From: Isosphaeraceae bacterium | Lineage (GTDB): Bacteria > Planctomycetota > Planctomycetia > Isosphaerales > Isosphaeraceae | Assembly: GCA_025356475.1 (NCBI GenBank) | Contig: JANXSX010000150.1 | Span: 225,896 to 289,895, forward strand | Reading direction: 5' to 3' | DNA: 64,000 nucleotides | Shown here: one piece after another, positions 34,583 through 43,438 of the stretch | Position numbering within the stretch: position 1 is the stretch's first letter | Layout of the letters: every line of letters begins with the position of its first letter | The notes under the pieces: model-generated | The model's input: the letters and a program-made list of their open reading frames with translations, nothing else | Told to the model about the DNA's origin: nothing | Databases searched by the model: none | Translations under genes and position numbers: made by a program

Positions 34583-37500
34583 ATGGCCATCGTCGAAGTC
34601 CACCACGGGCAGGGTCAAGTTGAACGGGTGACCGTTTCCCGCGAGCAGCCGCTCGTTTTTGGGTCGAGTCCGAAGTGCGACATCGTGCTGGATACTCCGG
34701 GAATTCAACAGTTCCACGGTCGGATCAGGTGGGAGAAACGGCGCTATAAGGTAGACGCCTCGTCGGGGGTGGATTTTCTGGAAGTTGATGGGAAGAAGGT
34801 CAAGTCCTCAAGCTTTTATCAAGGCTCAGAGATTACCGTTGGTTCGTGTCGGATCTTCATGCTCAACGACACGGAGGGGAAGCCTCGTGACGATCGAACT
34901 CGGTTGCAAGCCCCTCCTAAGGCCGCTCCCCTCGCCAAGCCGCCGGCAACGCCGGACTGGCTGAGCGACCTCCAGGTCTCGCCTCCTTCATCGGAGATAG
35001 CCGTCCTTGATGAGCCGATGGTGCCTTCCCGGTTCTCCCAAGATCGAAGGGGTAAAGGCAAGGGGCCGTATGAAGGGCGTCTGGCCGCCCTTCGTGCCAA
35101 GTACGCGGCTTGGCGAGATGAAGAAGTGGCCCCCGGTCAAGAACGGGTCATCAGTTCTCCGCTGGTCGTTGCGCTTGTGTCCTCGCTCGTACTGCTACTC
35201 GGGCTGGGCTTCAGTCTCTGGTATATCATTGGCATCACGAATGCCCAGCGAGAGTTTGACCACGCCCTTAGCACCTACGACGACGCGGACTACCGCAACG
35301 CCATCACACGCTTCGATCGGTTCGCGACCAAGTATCCCGAGGACGAGCGTAACCAAAAGGCCAGGGTCTACTCCGCCTTTGCATCGGTTCGCCAGTTCGC
35401 CGGTGGGGCTGGTCCTTCGTGGGCCAACGCAATCAAGGCAACTCGCGACATGATCGGGAATGTCGGCGACCTCGAACCGTATCAAGATGTGAAGATTGAC
35501 CTGGCCGACGTGGTCCTCCAAGCGGCCGAGGGGCTATCCGACAGAGCCAAGAGCGCGGCCGATCCCGCCGCACTGGCAGAGGCCGAGGGTGCAGTAACCT
35601 TGCATGCGGAACTCGCAGGCCAAGCCACCAAGACGCTCTACCAACGCTCGAAGGTTCCAAAAAAACTGGGAGAAGCCCGCGCAGCAGTATTGAAGTCAAG
35701 GGTCCAGAGTGAGGCGCTGGCTGCCATGGACCAGGCCTTGAAGGTGGAGTCAGTCAATGCCGTCTACACGGCACGCGATGCTCTGGTCGCACGTTACAGC
35801 GACCTTACTAACGATCGCCAACTCGTGACCAAGCTGACAGCGGCGAACGAGATCCTCCGGAGAAATGTCGTTTTCGATCCATCCTCGCGACCGGCAGAGA
35901 CCATCACGAACCCCGACCCTCTTGGACCGCCATTGACTTGGGTCCTTCGCACTGCGCTGACACCCGCCGACCCGTCAGGTCCGATGGTATTCGCCCTGGT
36001 CGATGGAATGGCATTTGGTCTCGACGGACGAACGGGTGCTCCTCTCTGGCAGTTACCCGTCGGCCTGTCGAGTCCCTTCTCTCCACAGGCACTCGCGGGT
36101 CGTGACTCCGCAGCGATTGTCGTCGATGCGAAGACTGATGAATTACTTCGGATTGAGTCAAGAACTGGAAATCTTGTCTGGCGACAGTCGCTTGGTGAGT
36201 CGGTTGATGATCCCCCGCTGGTCCTCGGCAATCAGATCATCCAGACGCTACCAAGTGGCGGTTTGATGTTCATCGACCTGGAGACAGGGCAGGTTCAAGG
36301 GACCTTGAAGATCGGCCGACAACTCACGCGTTCACCGGTCGTTGACGAGGCGGGCCAATTCTTATACGTACTGGGCCGGGAATCGAATTTATTTGTGATC
36401 GCACGCGACCCTGCGAGTTGTGTGGCTGTCGAGTACCTCGGGCATGCCTTAGGTTCGCTCCCCAGTGCTCCTGGGAGGTTGGGACGATTCTTGATCGTTC
36501 CTGAGAATCACCTCCTCACGGAGAGCCGATGGCGCGTTTTTCTTCTTGAGGAGAAAGGGGCTAAGCTCCAGCCTTCCCAAGTTTTACCGATCAAGGGATG
36601 GACCTGGTCGTCACCATCCGCTTCAGGATCGACGCTTTGGGCTGTTGGCGATCGCGGAGGAGCTTCCGCATATGCAATTGGGCCATACGAGTCACGGACG
36701 CCGTTCACTTTGATCGCCGACATGCCGTCGGATGCCCGATCGAGTGGGCCTGCATATGTATTCGCCAAGAATGAACGTGAGGCCTGGGTCTCTTCAGGAC
36801 GCTCAGCCCGGCTCGACCTGAATACCGAGGCTGGTAAGCTTTCCGAAGGGTGGACGCTCGCGTCGGCGGGGCCATCGGCAGGACGCATTCAACAAGCGGC
36901 CAAGCTCGCGGTTTTAACCCAGCAGGTCCCCGATGGCCCCGGGATCGGAGTTTGGGGCGTCGATCCCGAGACTGGCAAAGCACGTTGGCATACGGTGCTG
37001 GGTTCCCCTTGGCCGGTCCCTCCCGTCGAGACCGAATCCGGGGGCCTACTCTCACTGGCGACCGATGGCAAGGCTTTGGAACTTAGCCCGGAGCGAGTTC
37101 AGTCCGGCGGCTTCTTCGAGGCAGTCCTACCTACCCCTGGAACACTTCGCCTGGTCAACGACTCGCTTCGTCAATTGACGATTGGCGAACGAACAGTGAT
37201 CATTCCTTCACCTGACTCAGATTCGATTCTGGTTCGACAGAAGCTAGGGGGCGACCTTCAGCGTATCGAACTTCCCGCTCCGCTGGGTGCCACACCGATT
37301 GCCTGGGGTGAAGATCTGTTCATTCCTGGTGGATCAGGACGTGCTTACCTGATCGATTCGGGCTCGGGTGCGTCTCGGGCAGAGCCGTTCGTCCCCTCAT
37401 TCGATCGTTCCAAGCCGACCCAATGGAAAATGCCGGTGCTACTTGATGGGGATGGACTGGCGCTCGCCGATGCGTCCGGTCGCCTCCGTCGTTTTGAACG

Positions 37501-38023
37501 TCCCACTTCTAACAGGCCGAGGCTATCGCCTTCGGTCGAGGTCAACCTTACGGAAGCGATCGTGGGCCAGGTTGCAACGACAGGCAAGGCCCTCGTCGTT
37601 GTGACTTCCGACCAAAAACTTCGGTCCTTGTCGGCACGCGACTTCAGCCCCATCGGCGCTTGGGACCTGAGCGCACCGGTGACACAAGGACCGGCGTCCA
37701 TTGGCGGCTATGTCTTCCTAGCCGACGCTTCAGGAACGATTCATTGTCTAGCAGCCGATGGCCGTCGGCTCTGGGCTGTCCAAGTTTCAGGGCCGGGCCT
37801 GTTCCTTCCTCCATTTCTGAAGGAGGGAATGGCCTCGTTTCTTGCTCAGGATGGACAAGTGCTGGTCTATAAGCTTGACGATGGAACGCTTTTGGATCGA
37901 GTCGGCTTAGGAGTGGTTCCATCGGGTGCCCCGTTGACGCCTGGAGACTCGGTCGTGATCCCTGTTGGCCTAGGAAGTCTTCGAACAGTCCGAGCGAACG
38001 CCTTGGCGGAGGAAGTTCGATGA
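34583..38023 (+). CDS. FHA-domain, single-pass membrane protein with TPR and PQQ-type propeller
   Basis: In its 1,146 residues: an N-terminal FHA domain (~1-100; GSSPKCDIVLDTPGIQQFHG holds the phosphothreonine-binding loops), a Pro-rich linker, one membrane helix (~195-220, LVVALVSSLVLLLGLGFSLW), a TPR-like helical stretch (~230-430) and a long beta-propeller region (~470-1146) with PQQ/quinoprotein-like repeats such as GRTGAPLWQLPVG, SRTGNLVWRQSLG, PETGKARWHTVLG and DGRRLWAVQVSG. The FHA would face the cytoplasm and the propeller the periplasm, so a phospho-dependent transmembrane coupling is plausible. I start at ATG 34583, where the FHA fold begins; the frame is open further upstream inside the previous gene. 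Confidence 0.78.
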   Translation: MAIVEVHHGQGQVERVTVSREQPLVFGSSPKCDIVLDTPGIQQFHGRIRWEKRRYKVDASSGVDFLEVDGKKVKSSSFYQGSEITVGSCRIFMLNDTEGKPRDDRTRLQAPPKAAPLAKPPATPDWLSDLQVSPPSSEIAVLDEPMVPSRFSQDRRGKGKGPYEGRLAALRAKYAAWRDEEVAPGQERVISSPLVVALVSSLVLLLGLGFSLWYIIGITNAQREFDHALSTYDDADYRNAITRFDRFATKYPEDERNQKARVYSAFASVRQFAGGAGPSWANAIKATRDMIGNVGDLEPYQDVKIDLADVVLQAAEGLSDRAKSAADPAALAEAEGAVTLHAELAGQATKTLYQRSKVPKKLGEARAAVLKSRVQSEALAAMDQALKVESVNAVYTARDALVARYSDLTNDRQLVTKLTAANEILRRNVVFDPSSRPAETITNPDPLGPPLTWVLRTALTPADPSGPMVFALVDGMAFGLDGRTGAPLWQLPVGLSSPFSPQALAGRDSAAIVVDAKTDELLRIESRTGNLVWRQSLGESVDDPPLVLGNQIIQTLPSGGLMFIDLETGQVQGTLKIGRQLTRSPVVDEAGQFLYVLGRESNLFVIARDPASCVAVEYLGHALGSLPSAPGRLGRFLIVPENHLLTESRWRVFLLEEKGAKLQPSQVLPIKGWTWSSPSASGSTLWAVGDRGGASAYAIGPYESRTPFTLIADMPSDARSSGPAYVFAKNEREAWVSSGRSARLDLNTEAGKLSEGWTLASAGPSAGRIQQAAKLAVLTQQVPDGPGIGVWGVDPETGKARWHTVLGSPWPVPPVETESGGLLSLATDGKALELSPERVQSGGFFEAVLPTPGTLRLVNDSLRQLTIGERTVIIPSPDSDSILVRQKLGGDLQRIELPAPLGATPIAWGEDLFIPGGSGRAYLIDSGSGASRAEPFVPSFDRSKPTQWKMPVLLDGDGLALADASGRLRRFERPTSNRPRLSPSVEVNLTEAIVGQVATTGKALVVVTSDQKLRSLSARDFSPIGAWDLSAPVTQGPASIGGYVFLADASGTIHCLAADGRRLWAVQVSGPGLFLPPFLKEGMASFLAQDGQVLVYKLDDGTLLDRVGLGVVPSGAPLTPGDSVVIPVGLGSLRTVRANALAEEVR

Positions 38024-40476
38024 GTGGGGTCGCCCGATCATCTTGGGTTCGCTCGTTCCTGGCGTGTGCGTTGGTGTCGCTGGGTGTGGTGAGCGTGTTA
38101 CCGACGTTGAGTCAGGGGCAAGCTCCACAACGGAGTGCAGCGTCGCTCACCCGCTCGACCGACCTACTCAAGTCGGAACCATTCGACCGTTTGACTTTGA
38201 TAGATAATACGATCATTGATGTTGAACCAGTCAGCCCTCGACCGATCCCCGCTCTCGATCCTACCAAGAAAGACAAGCCTCCAGAGGTTGCGCCCCCTCG
38301 ACGGAAGACCAAGAACAAGAATGTCGAGCAAGCGGTCGAACTAGCCCGGGAGGAGGAGCTCAAGCGTCAAGAAGAAGCCGAATACTTTGTAATTCGGACC
38401 CTCGAAGGGGATATCCGCGACTACAAGGTCAAATATCGAAGTATCAAGAAGATTGAGTATTACGAAGATCTACTCCTCGCCGAAGCAGATCGCTTTATCA
38501 AGACACACGACTTCTTCAAAGCTTTTGAACGTATTATCTATGTCCGAAAGCGAGACGCATCTTGGCCAGGGCTTGATGATAAGGTGAACAAGCTTTTACT
38601 TGCGGAAGGCGAGACCGCCGTCGTCGAGGCGGATCACGACCGTGGGCTCCGACTCCTCCGGGAGCTTTACGGTCGAAAAAAGGACTACCCGGGTCTTGCT
38701 GAAGCCCTTGCTACCGCCTACGGCGGGCGGATTAGCCGGGCATTTGACGTAGGAGCCTACCCTCAAGGGCGAAGCGTGCTTCACGATCTGGAGCTCCTCG
38801 CCCCCGAACACCCTCTGATCAAGTCGGGTATGGATCGATTCGTCGCCAAAGCGAAGGCCTTGAGCGATAAAGCGGAGAAGTCCCAAGGTGTGGAGAAACT
38901 CGACCTCTGGACAGAGGCGTTGCGGATCTGGCCCAAGCTTGAAGGGGGAGCGTCCAAGTTCAAAGAGGCATTCGCCGCTGAGCCGACCTTGGCCGTTGGT
39001 GTTGTTGACGTGCCCCGACCACTGACTCCCTGGACTCGTTCGACCGCTTCTGCCCGAGCAGCACGACTTGTCTATCTGCCCGTGCTCGGGGGAATCAGTG
39101 AGGAGGCCATAACGGGCACATATCCCGATCAACTTGCTGCGAAATTCGATAAGGGAGAACTGGGGCGTCGGCTCACGATTGAGCTTCGGTCGGGCATCCC
39201 ATGGTCGGATGGGTCGCGATCAGTGAGCGCCATTGATGTGGCACGCTCCTTAATCGATCGGGCCGAGCCTCGCTCGCCTGGTTACGACGCGCGTTGGGCC
39301 GATCTCTTGGATCGAGTAGAGACCCCAGACGAGTCTCGCGTCGAGGTCGTATTGGCCAGGGCAGTCCTCAATCCGGAGGCCTGGTTCTTGAACCCGGTCG
39401 GCCCGGCCCACGCCGATCGCGATGGGTTGGTTCCGATCCAGGGCCAGGGGCGTCGCGCGATCGGCGATGGGCCGTTTCGGCTCGAATTTGCGGACGCCAA
39501 TCGTGGCACCTATCTCGCGAGTGGAACCGCCTCACCCTCAAAGATTCGGCGGGTCATCGAGATCCGTTACCCCGACTCCAAGTCCTCCTTCAGCGCCTTG
39601 ATCCGGGGCGATATAACCCTGTTAGAACACGTGAACCCGGATCGTGTCGCGAGCCTCAAGACGACAACCGATATCGAACTCGGAACCTACTCACGCCCGA
39701 GTCTCCACCGAATCGCACTCGATGGTCGCAACCCCGCACTCCGGAATCGTACGCTCCGTCGCGCCATCGCCGTTGCAATCGATCGTAAGACGATTCTAGA
39801 GGATACTATCCTCAAGCACCCAATCGACGGAGTCAGTTTGCCCGCCGACGGACCATTTGCGAAGGGTAGCTACGCCGATGCCCCCGGCGTCAAGCCGATC
39901 GCCTATGACCCACTGCTGGCAAGAATGTTGGTTGCTGCGGCGAAACGTGAACTCGGGGGTGTGCCCCTGAAACTCAGATTCGAATACCCTGCCCAACCCG
40001 AGGCTCAAGCGGCTATCCCCAAGATCATGGAGATGTTCAAGCTAGCGGGGCTTGATGTGGAGGCGGTCGAACGCTCGGAGTCAGATCTCGAAGTGGAACT
40101 GCGATCGGGCAAACGGTTTGACATGGCCTATCGCATCAACCGTTGTGTTGAGCCTGCCAACGAGGCGGGCGTACTGATCTGTCCGGGATTCGACGCCGCT
40201 CCCGGAACTGCCCCGCTAGGATCAGTAGCCAGCCCTCGAATCTTACAGCTCCTGTTGGAGCTTGATCGAGCGGAGAATTCGCCTGCGGCCCGTGCTCTGC
40301 TCTTGCAGATCGATCGTGAGACCCGCGATGAGCTGCCGATCATTCCCCTTTGGCAGTTGCAGGATCACTACGCGTGGCGGACGCGACTCAAAGGGCCGCC
40401 GGAATCGACCGAACACTTGTATCAGAATATCTCCCTGTGGGAAATCGCGCCATGGTATCCACTCGACCTTTGGTGA
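38020..40476 (+). CDS. Family-5 extracellular solute-binding protein with long N-terminal extension
   Basis: An 818-residue exported protein. A signal peptide (~1-35) is followed by a charged, coiled-coil-like segment with QAVELAREEELKRQEEAEYF (~105-130) and TPR-like helices (to ~330), and then a peptide/nickel-type SBP_bac_5 domain from ~335 to the end (ELRSGIPWSDGSRSVSAIDV, ..LRRAIAVAIDRKTIL, ..LWQLQDHYAWRTRLKG). Such proteins deliver peptides or sugars to an ABC permease, yet no ABC permease or ATPase gene is present in this window. The start overlaps the FHA gene's stop by four bases (ATGA). It may have been adopted as a sensor or structural component of the operon's complex. Confidence 0.8.
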   Translation: MSGVARSSWVRSFLACALVSLGVVSVLPTLSQGQAPQRSAASLTRSTDLLKSEPFDRLTLIDNTIIDVEPVSPRPIPALDPTKKDKPPEVAPPRRKTKNKNVEQAVELAREEELKRQEEAEYFVIRTLEGDIRDYKVKYRSIKKIEYYEDLLLAEADRFIKTHDFFKAFERIIYVRKRDASWPGLDDKVNKLLLAEGETAVVEADHDRGLRLLRELYGRKKDYPGLAEALATAYGGRISRAFDVGAYPQGRSVLHDLELLAPEHPLIKSGMDRFVAKAKALSDKAEKSQGVEKLDLWTEALRIWPKLEGGASKFKEAFAAEPTLAVGVVDVPRPLTPWTRSTASARAARLVYLPVLGGISEEAITGTYPDQLAAKFDKGELGRRLTIELRSGIPWSDGSRSVSAIDVARSLIDRAEPRSPGYDARWADLLDRVETPDESRVEVVLARAVLNPEAWFLNPVGPAHADRDGLVPIQGQGRRAIGDGPFRLEFADANRGTYLASGTASPSKIRRVIEIRYPDSKSSFSALIRGDITLLEHVNPDRVASLKTTTDIELGTYSRPSLHRIALDGRNPALRNRTLRRAIAVAIDRKTILEDTILKHPIDGVSLPADGPFAKGSYADAPGVKPIAYDPLLARMLVAAAKRELGGVPLKLRFEYPAQPEAQAAIPKIMEMFKLAGLDVEAVERSESDLEVELRSGKRFDMAYRINRCVEPANEAGVLICPGFDAAPGTAPLGSVASPRILQLLLELDRAENSPAARALLLQIDRETRDELPIIPLWQLQDHYAWRTRLKGPPESTEHLYQNISLWEIAPWYPLDLW

Positions 40477-41993
40477 TCCTTGTCTTGTTGTCGAGTTCCG
40501 TCCTCGGTCAGGCCGCCAAGCCTAAGGTCGAGGCGATTGAACTCAAGCCTTATTCGATCATGGCTTCGCTCGGATTCGATGTGAAGACGCGGACCGATCC
40601 ACGTGTTCGTGAACGGCTCGTCACCGAGTGGATGGCCATTGTTGCGAGGTTTGTGGGCATGCCCTGGCGTCTCCAGGTGGAAGAGGGGGATGGTCCCCAG
40701 CCAGGAACCCGGCTCGAGAATTTGGACCCTAAGTCTTTGGCAAATGCCTATTCCGGCTATGACAAAGGTTGGTTGATCCGGGTCGAATCCGCCACTCCGG
40801 GCTGGCTGTTCACCGGGCGTGAATTCGATGTTGCGACTGGTCGACTCGGACCGATCTGTCGGCGTTCTGCCCCCTATCCCGCCGATGCCGCTCGTGTCTT
40901 GTTAGAGCTATCGCTTGAGCTCTTCAGCCCATCGGCAACCATCGGTGAGTCGTCGGCGGGTGGGGTCAACATCACGGTTCAAGGGGCAGCCTTGCCCGCT
41001 GCAACGGAGCTTGGGCAAGTGGTTCGAGTGGGTATGGTCTTCAGCCCCCTGCGGATCTTTCAAAAGGCGGATGGATCAGTCCTCCGGATTGATGACATCC
41101 GCTGGACCTATTTGTCTGTCAAAGAGATTGATGGTTCCGTAGCGCGCTGTGCAATCGTCAGCGGCTTACGCGATCCATTCACAAAACGTGTGGAGCGCAA
41201 GCATCTGTTGGTCGCCCGGGGTGTGCGAGTTTCGGGTGCTCCCACGAAGCTCCGATTCATGATCCCAGGCGAAAAAGTGGCTCTGCCGGCCGCAGGATAC
41301 GTGGTTTGGAGTAAGCCCTGGCCCGAAGGGTCCTATCGCGAGTTGGGAACGACGGATCGCGAGGGCCGTATTACACTCCCTCCCCAATTCGAGTCAGGCC
41401 TCTGTAATCTCCTCCTCCGGCAGGGTGCAATTGAGCCGATGGTCGAACTGCCAATGGTGCCAGGCGACATTCTTGAAGAACGCGTGGTCAATTTTCTGGC
41501 CAAGCCGGCGACGGTCCAGCTTGAGGCTAAGCTGGATGCCCTTCGCGACTCAGTGATCGACCTCGTCGCGATCCGGGGGCGACTCGAAGCTCGAATGAAA
41601 GCTCGCGCGGATGGGAGCGATTGGACGGGCCTCGAAGCGACACTCACCGAGTTCTCAGGTTTGACCCCTCGCTCGTTCTTTGCAGACGCGATCACCAAAC
41701 TCAAAGAGGATGCGGCCCACGAACAGGCTGCCACCAAGTCGGCGATCCTTACCAAGACGGCCCAAGCCCAAATCGCCGATGCCGAATCCCTTGTTGACCG
41801 ATACCTTGATGACGAAGTCTATCGGGCCTACTTTGATGCCCTCACGAGAGCCAAGGCCGAAGCGGCCAAGCCCGCCGCCGTCGCGAAAGGGATGCAGCCA
41901 GTTCTGGTCCTCAAGCCTGAGCCTGTCGCAAAGGAAACCGCGACAACTCCGCAGTCGAAGAGCAAAACGGCGACCGGGGTGGTCCCGTTCTAA
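40452..41993 (+). CDS. Secreted protein of unknown function, last gene of the envelope operon
   Basis: A 513-residue protein with signal peptide (MVSTRPLVILVLLSSSVLGQ). The mature part has a globular beta-rich region (~25-330; a segment with ELPMVPGDILEERVVNF is late in it) and an Ala/Glu/Lys-rich helical tail (~345-490) that could form coiled coil, ending in a Thr/Lys-rich low-complexity stretch. No family is recognised. The ATG lies inside the end of the previous gene (25-base overlap), so it is tied into the operon. The convergent GbsR-type gene ends 33 bases after it. Confidence 0.65.
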   Translation: MVSTRPLVILVLLSSSVLGQAAKPKVEAIELKPYSIMASLGFDVKTRTDPRVRERLVTEWMAIVARFVGMPWRLQVEEGDGPQPGTRLENLDPKSLANAYSGYDKGWLIRVESATPGWLFTGREFDVATGRLGPICRRSAPYPADAARVLLELSLELFSPSATIGESSAGGVNITVQGAALPAATELGQVVRVGMVFSPLRIFQKADGSVLRIDDIRWTYLSVKEIDGSVARCAIVSGLRDPFTKRVERKHLLVARGVRVSGAPTKLRFMIPGEKVALPAAGYVVWSKPWPEGSYRELGTTDREGRITLPPQFESGLCNLLLRQGAIEPMVELPMVPGDILEERVVNFLAKPATVQLEAKLDALRDSVIDLVAIRGRLEARMKARADGSDWTGLEATLTEFSGLTPRSFFADAITKLKEDAAHEQAATKSAILTKTAQAQIADAESLVDRYLDDEVYRAYFDALTRAKAEAAKPAAVAKGMQPVLVLKPEPVAKETATTPQSKSKTATGVVPF

Positions 41994-42026
41994 AATGCAC
42001 TGGAAAACGACAGGAAAGCACTCGGA

Positions 42027-42584
42027 TCACGACTTGTTCTCAGCGTTCGCTGATGGTGTTGCGGTTCCAAAAAGCTTGGCTAACTTTGCTCCGCCCTTGA
42101 AGAGCTGCTGAAGTGCGGGTGTGGGGAGTCGATCGATCGAGTTGTACCACTGGGTCACGAGCTGAGTGAATTCGAGCATCTTTTCCAGTTGCTCCCGAGT
42201 GTAAGCGTCGTTCGGTCCTCCCGTGTTCGCCTCGGAGACACAGTGCTCGAGGAGTGCAATTGTCGGATCCATCTCGCGTCGACGCCGTTCCGCCATGATG
42301 ACCCGAAAGGTTTCGAAAACGTCCTTCAAGGCTTCGAATCGGTCGCGACGATCACCAATGATATGGACGCGCCGAACAACCCCCCAGGTGATTAACTCAC
42401 GAAGGCTGGTCGAAACGTTGGAGCGACTCACATCGAGAAGTAAGCTGATCTCTTCGGCGTCGAGCGACTCTGGCGAAACGAACAGCAAGGCGTGGACTTG
42501 AGCCATCGTGCGATTGATGCCCCAAGCTTGGCCCATCTCGCCCCAATGCAGCACGAACTTCTTAGCTGCGGGCGTAAGTTTCAC
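42027..42584 (-). CDS. GbsR/MarR-family transcriptional regulator
   Basis: A 185-residue regulator of the GbsR/YvaV/OpcR group: FVLHWGEMGQAWGINRTMAQ, then LLFVSPESLDAEEISLLLDVSRSNVSTSLREL (two pieces: SPESLDAEEISLLLD and VSRSNVSTSLRELI) forms the winged helix, with GDRRDRFEA at the wing. In Bacillus GbsR represses glycine-betaine synthesis in response to choline; here the effector is unknown and no betaine genes are near. The start is GTG at 42584 with AGGA nine bases upstream. A promoter fully matching the consensus spacing is at 42623-42651. Confidence 0.85.
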   Translation of the reverse strand: MKLTPAAKKFVLHWGEMGQAWGINRTMAQVHALLFVSPESLDAEEISLLLDVSRSNVSTSLRELITWGVVRRVHIIGDRRDRFEALKDVFETFRVIMAERRRREMDPTIALLEHCVSEANTGGPNDAYTREQLEKMLEFTQLVTQWYNSIDRLPTPALQQLFKGGAKLAKLFGTATPSANAENKS

Positions 42585-42622
42585 TGTGGTCGGTCCTATC
42601 GATAATTTCTGTTCAGTACGAA

Positions 42623-42651
42623 ATCTTAAAAAGCCCGGTCGAGTGAATCAA
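42623..42651 (-). promoter_or_regulatory. Promoter of the GbsR-type gene
   Basis: On the minus strand TTGATT (42651-42646), a 17-base spacer and TAAGAT (42628-42623). The -35 box overlaps the stop codon of the upstream gene, and the expected start of transcription is about 32 bases before the GTG. It shows that the regulator has its own promoter even though the upstream gene is on the same strand. Confidence 0.6.
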
Positions 42652-43352
42652 GAGACCACTGCGTGCCAGGTTGCTTCCAGCAAGCCGAGCATTTCGCGGA
42701 ACTGAAGTCGTTCGAGCCGTTTCTCCAGGGGTGAGCCAGGGGAGCAATTCGCTACTGCGTTGAAGAAGACGGTGGGCTGCCAGCGCTCCTGGCGGAAGAA
42801 CTCGGCGGATTCGGGGTCGGGCGAATCGCCAAGAAGCACTTGCTTGGCAAGCTCGGGCCAGGGGCCAGCTCGTTGGACCCAATAATTGGCGTTGAACGCG
42901 TCGGGCTCGCGACGGTGGGCGATCGCGTGCCACCAGGCCCCAAGTTTCGCTGCGGGGCCCGTCTCAATTTCTTGCGCTGCCTGGTGGCTCGCCTCCCAGG
43001 CACCGACCCATTGAAGCAGGCCGGCCGATAAGGCGAACCGTTCGGGTTTTGTCGTCTCCAAACACGTGCCGATCTGCGACGGGCTGAACGCATCGGCGAT
43101 CCGCCCTGGCTTTGTTTTCCCCTGTCTCAGATTCATGAGGGGGCTGGCCAGGAAGAGCCCGGCCAGGATCTCGGCGGGTTGGCATTTCTCCTGAATGGCA
43201 AGCTGGGTCAGGGTCAACCCTCGATTGAGTGCCTCCGCAACTTTCGAAGACCAGGGGCCTGCAGCCTCACCCCGACCTTCCACTCGACTCATTGCTGCGA
43301 TCAAGCCACTCATCGATTCGTCCTCGTTTGAAGTTTCCCCAACCGCGATCAT
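42648..43352 (-). CDS. Conserved-type hypothetical protein
   Basis: A 234-residue soluble, mainly helical protein, rich in Trp. The most distinctive part is AWWHAIAHRREPDAFNANYW followed by VQRAGPWPEL (~150-185), a His/Trp-rich segment that resembles a motif in other planctomycete hypothetical proteins, from memory only. No signal peptide, no cofactor motif. The ATG at 43352 has AGGG within ten bases upstream; Met14 (43313) is an alternative. The promoter for its divergent neighbour is placed 12 bases from this start, leaving little room, so its own promoter is unclear. Confidence 0.6.
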   Translation of the reverse strand: MIAVGETSNEDESMSGLIAAMSRVEGRGEAAGPWSSKVAEALNRGLTLTQLAIQEKCQPAEILAGLFLASPLMNLRQGKTKPGRIADAFSPSQIGTCLETTKPERFALSAGLLQWVGAWEASHQAAQEIETGPAAKLGAWWHAIAHRREPDAFNANYWVQRAGPWPELAKQVLLGDSPDPESAEFFRQERWQPTVFFNAVANCSPGSPLEKRLERLQFREMLGLLEATWHAVVS

Positions 43353-43363
43353 ACCGCCCTATC

Positions 43364-43392
43364 TTGCAACGAAACACTTCGTGGAGTAGGAT
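43364..43392 (+). promoter_or_regulatory. Promoter of the DUF1549/DUF1501 operon
   Basis: TTGCAA (43364-43369), a 17-base spacer and TAGGAT (43387-43392). Transcription would start near 43399, about 40 bases before the ATG at 43439 with its GGAGGT ribosome binding site. Confidence 0.6.
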
Positions 43393-43438
43393 CACGAGAG
43401 TCATTGACGTTTGTCGTTGGTCAGGCGGAGGTCGTGCG

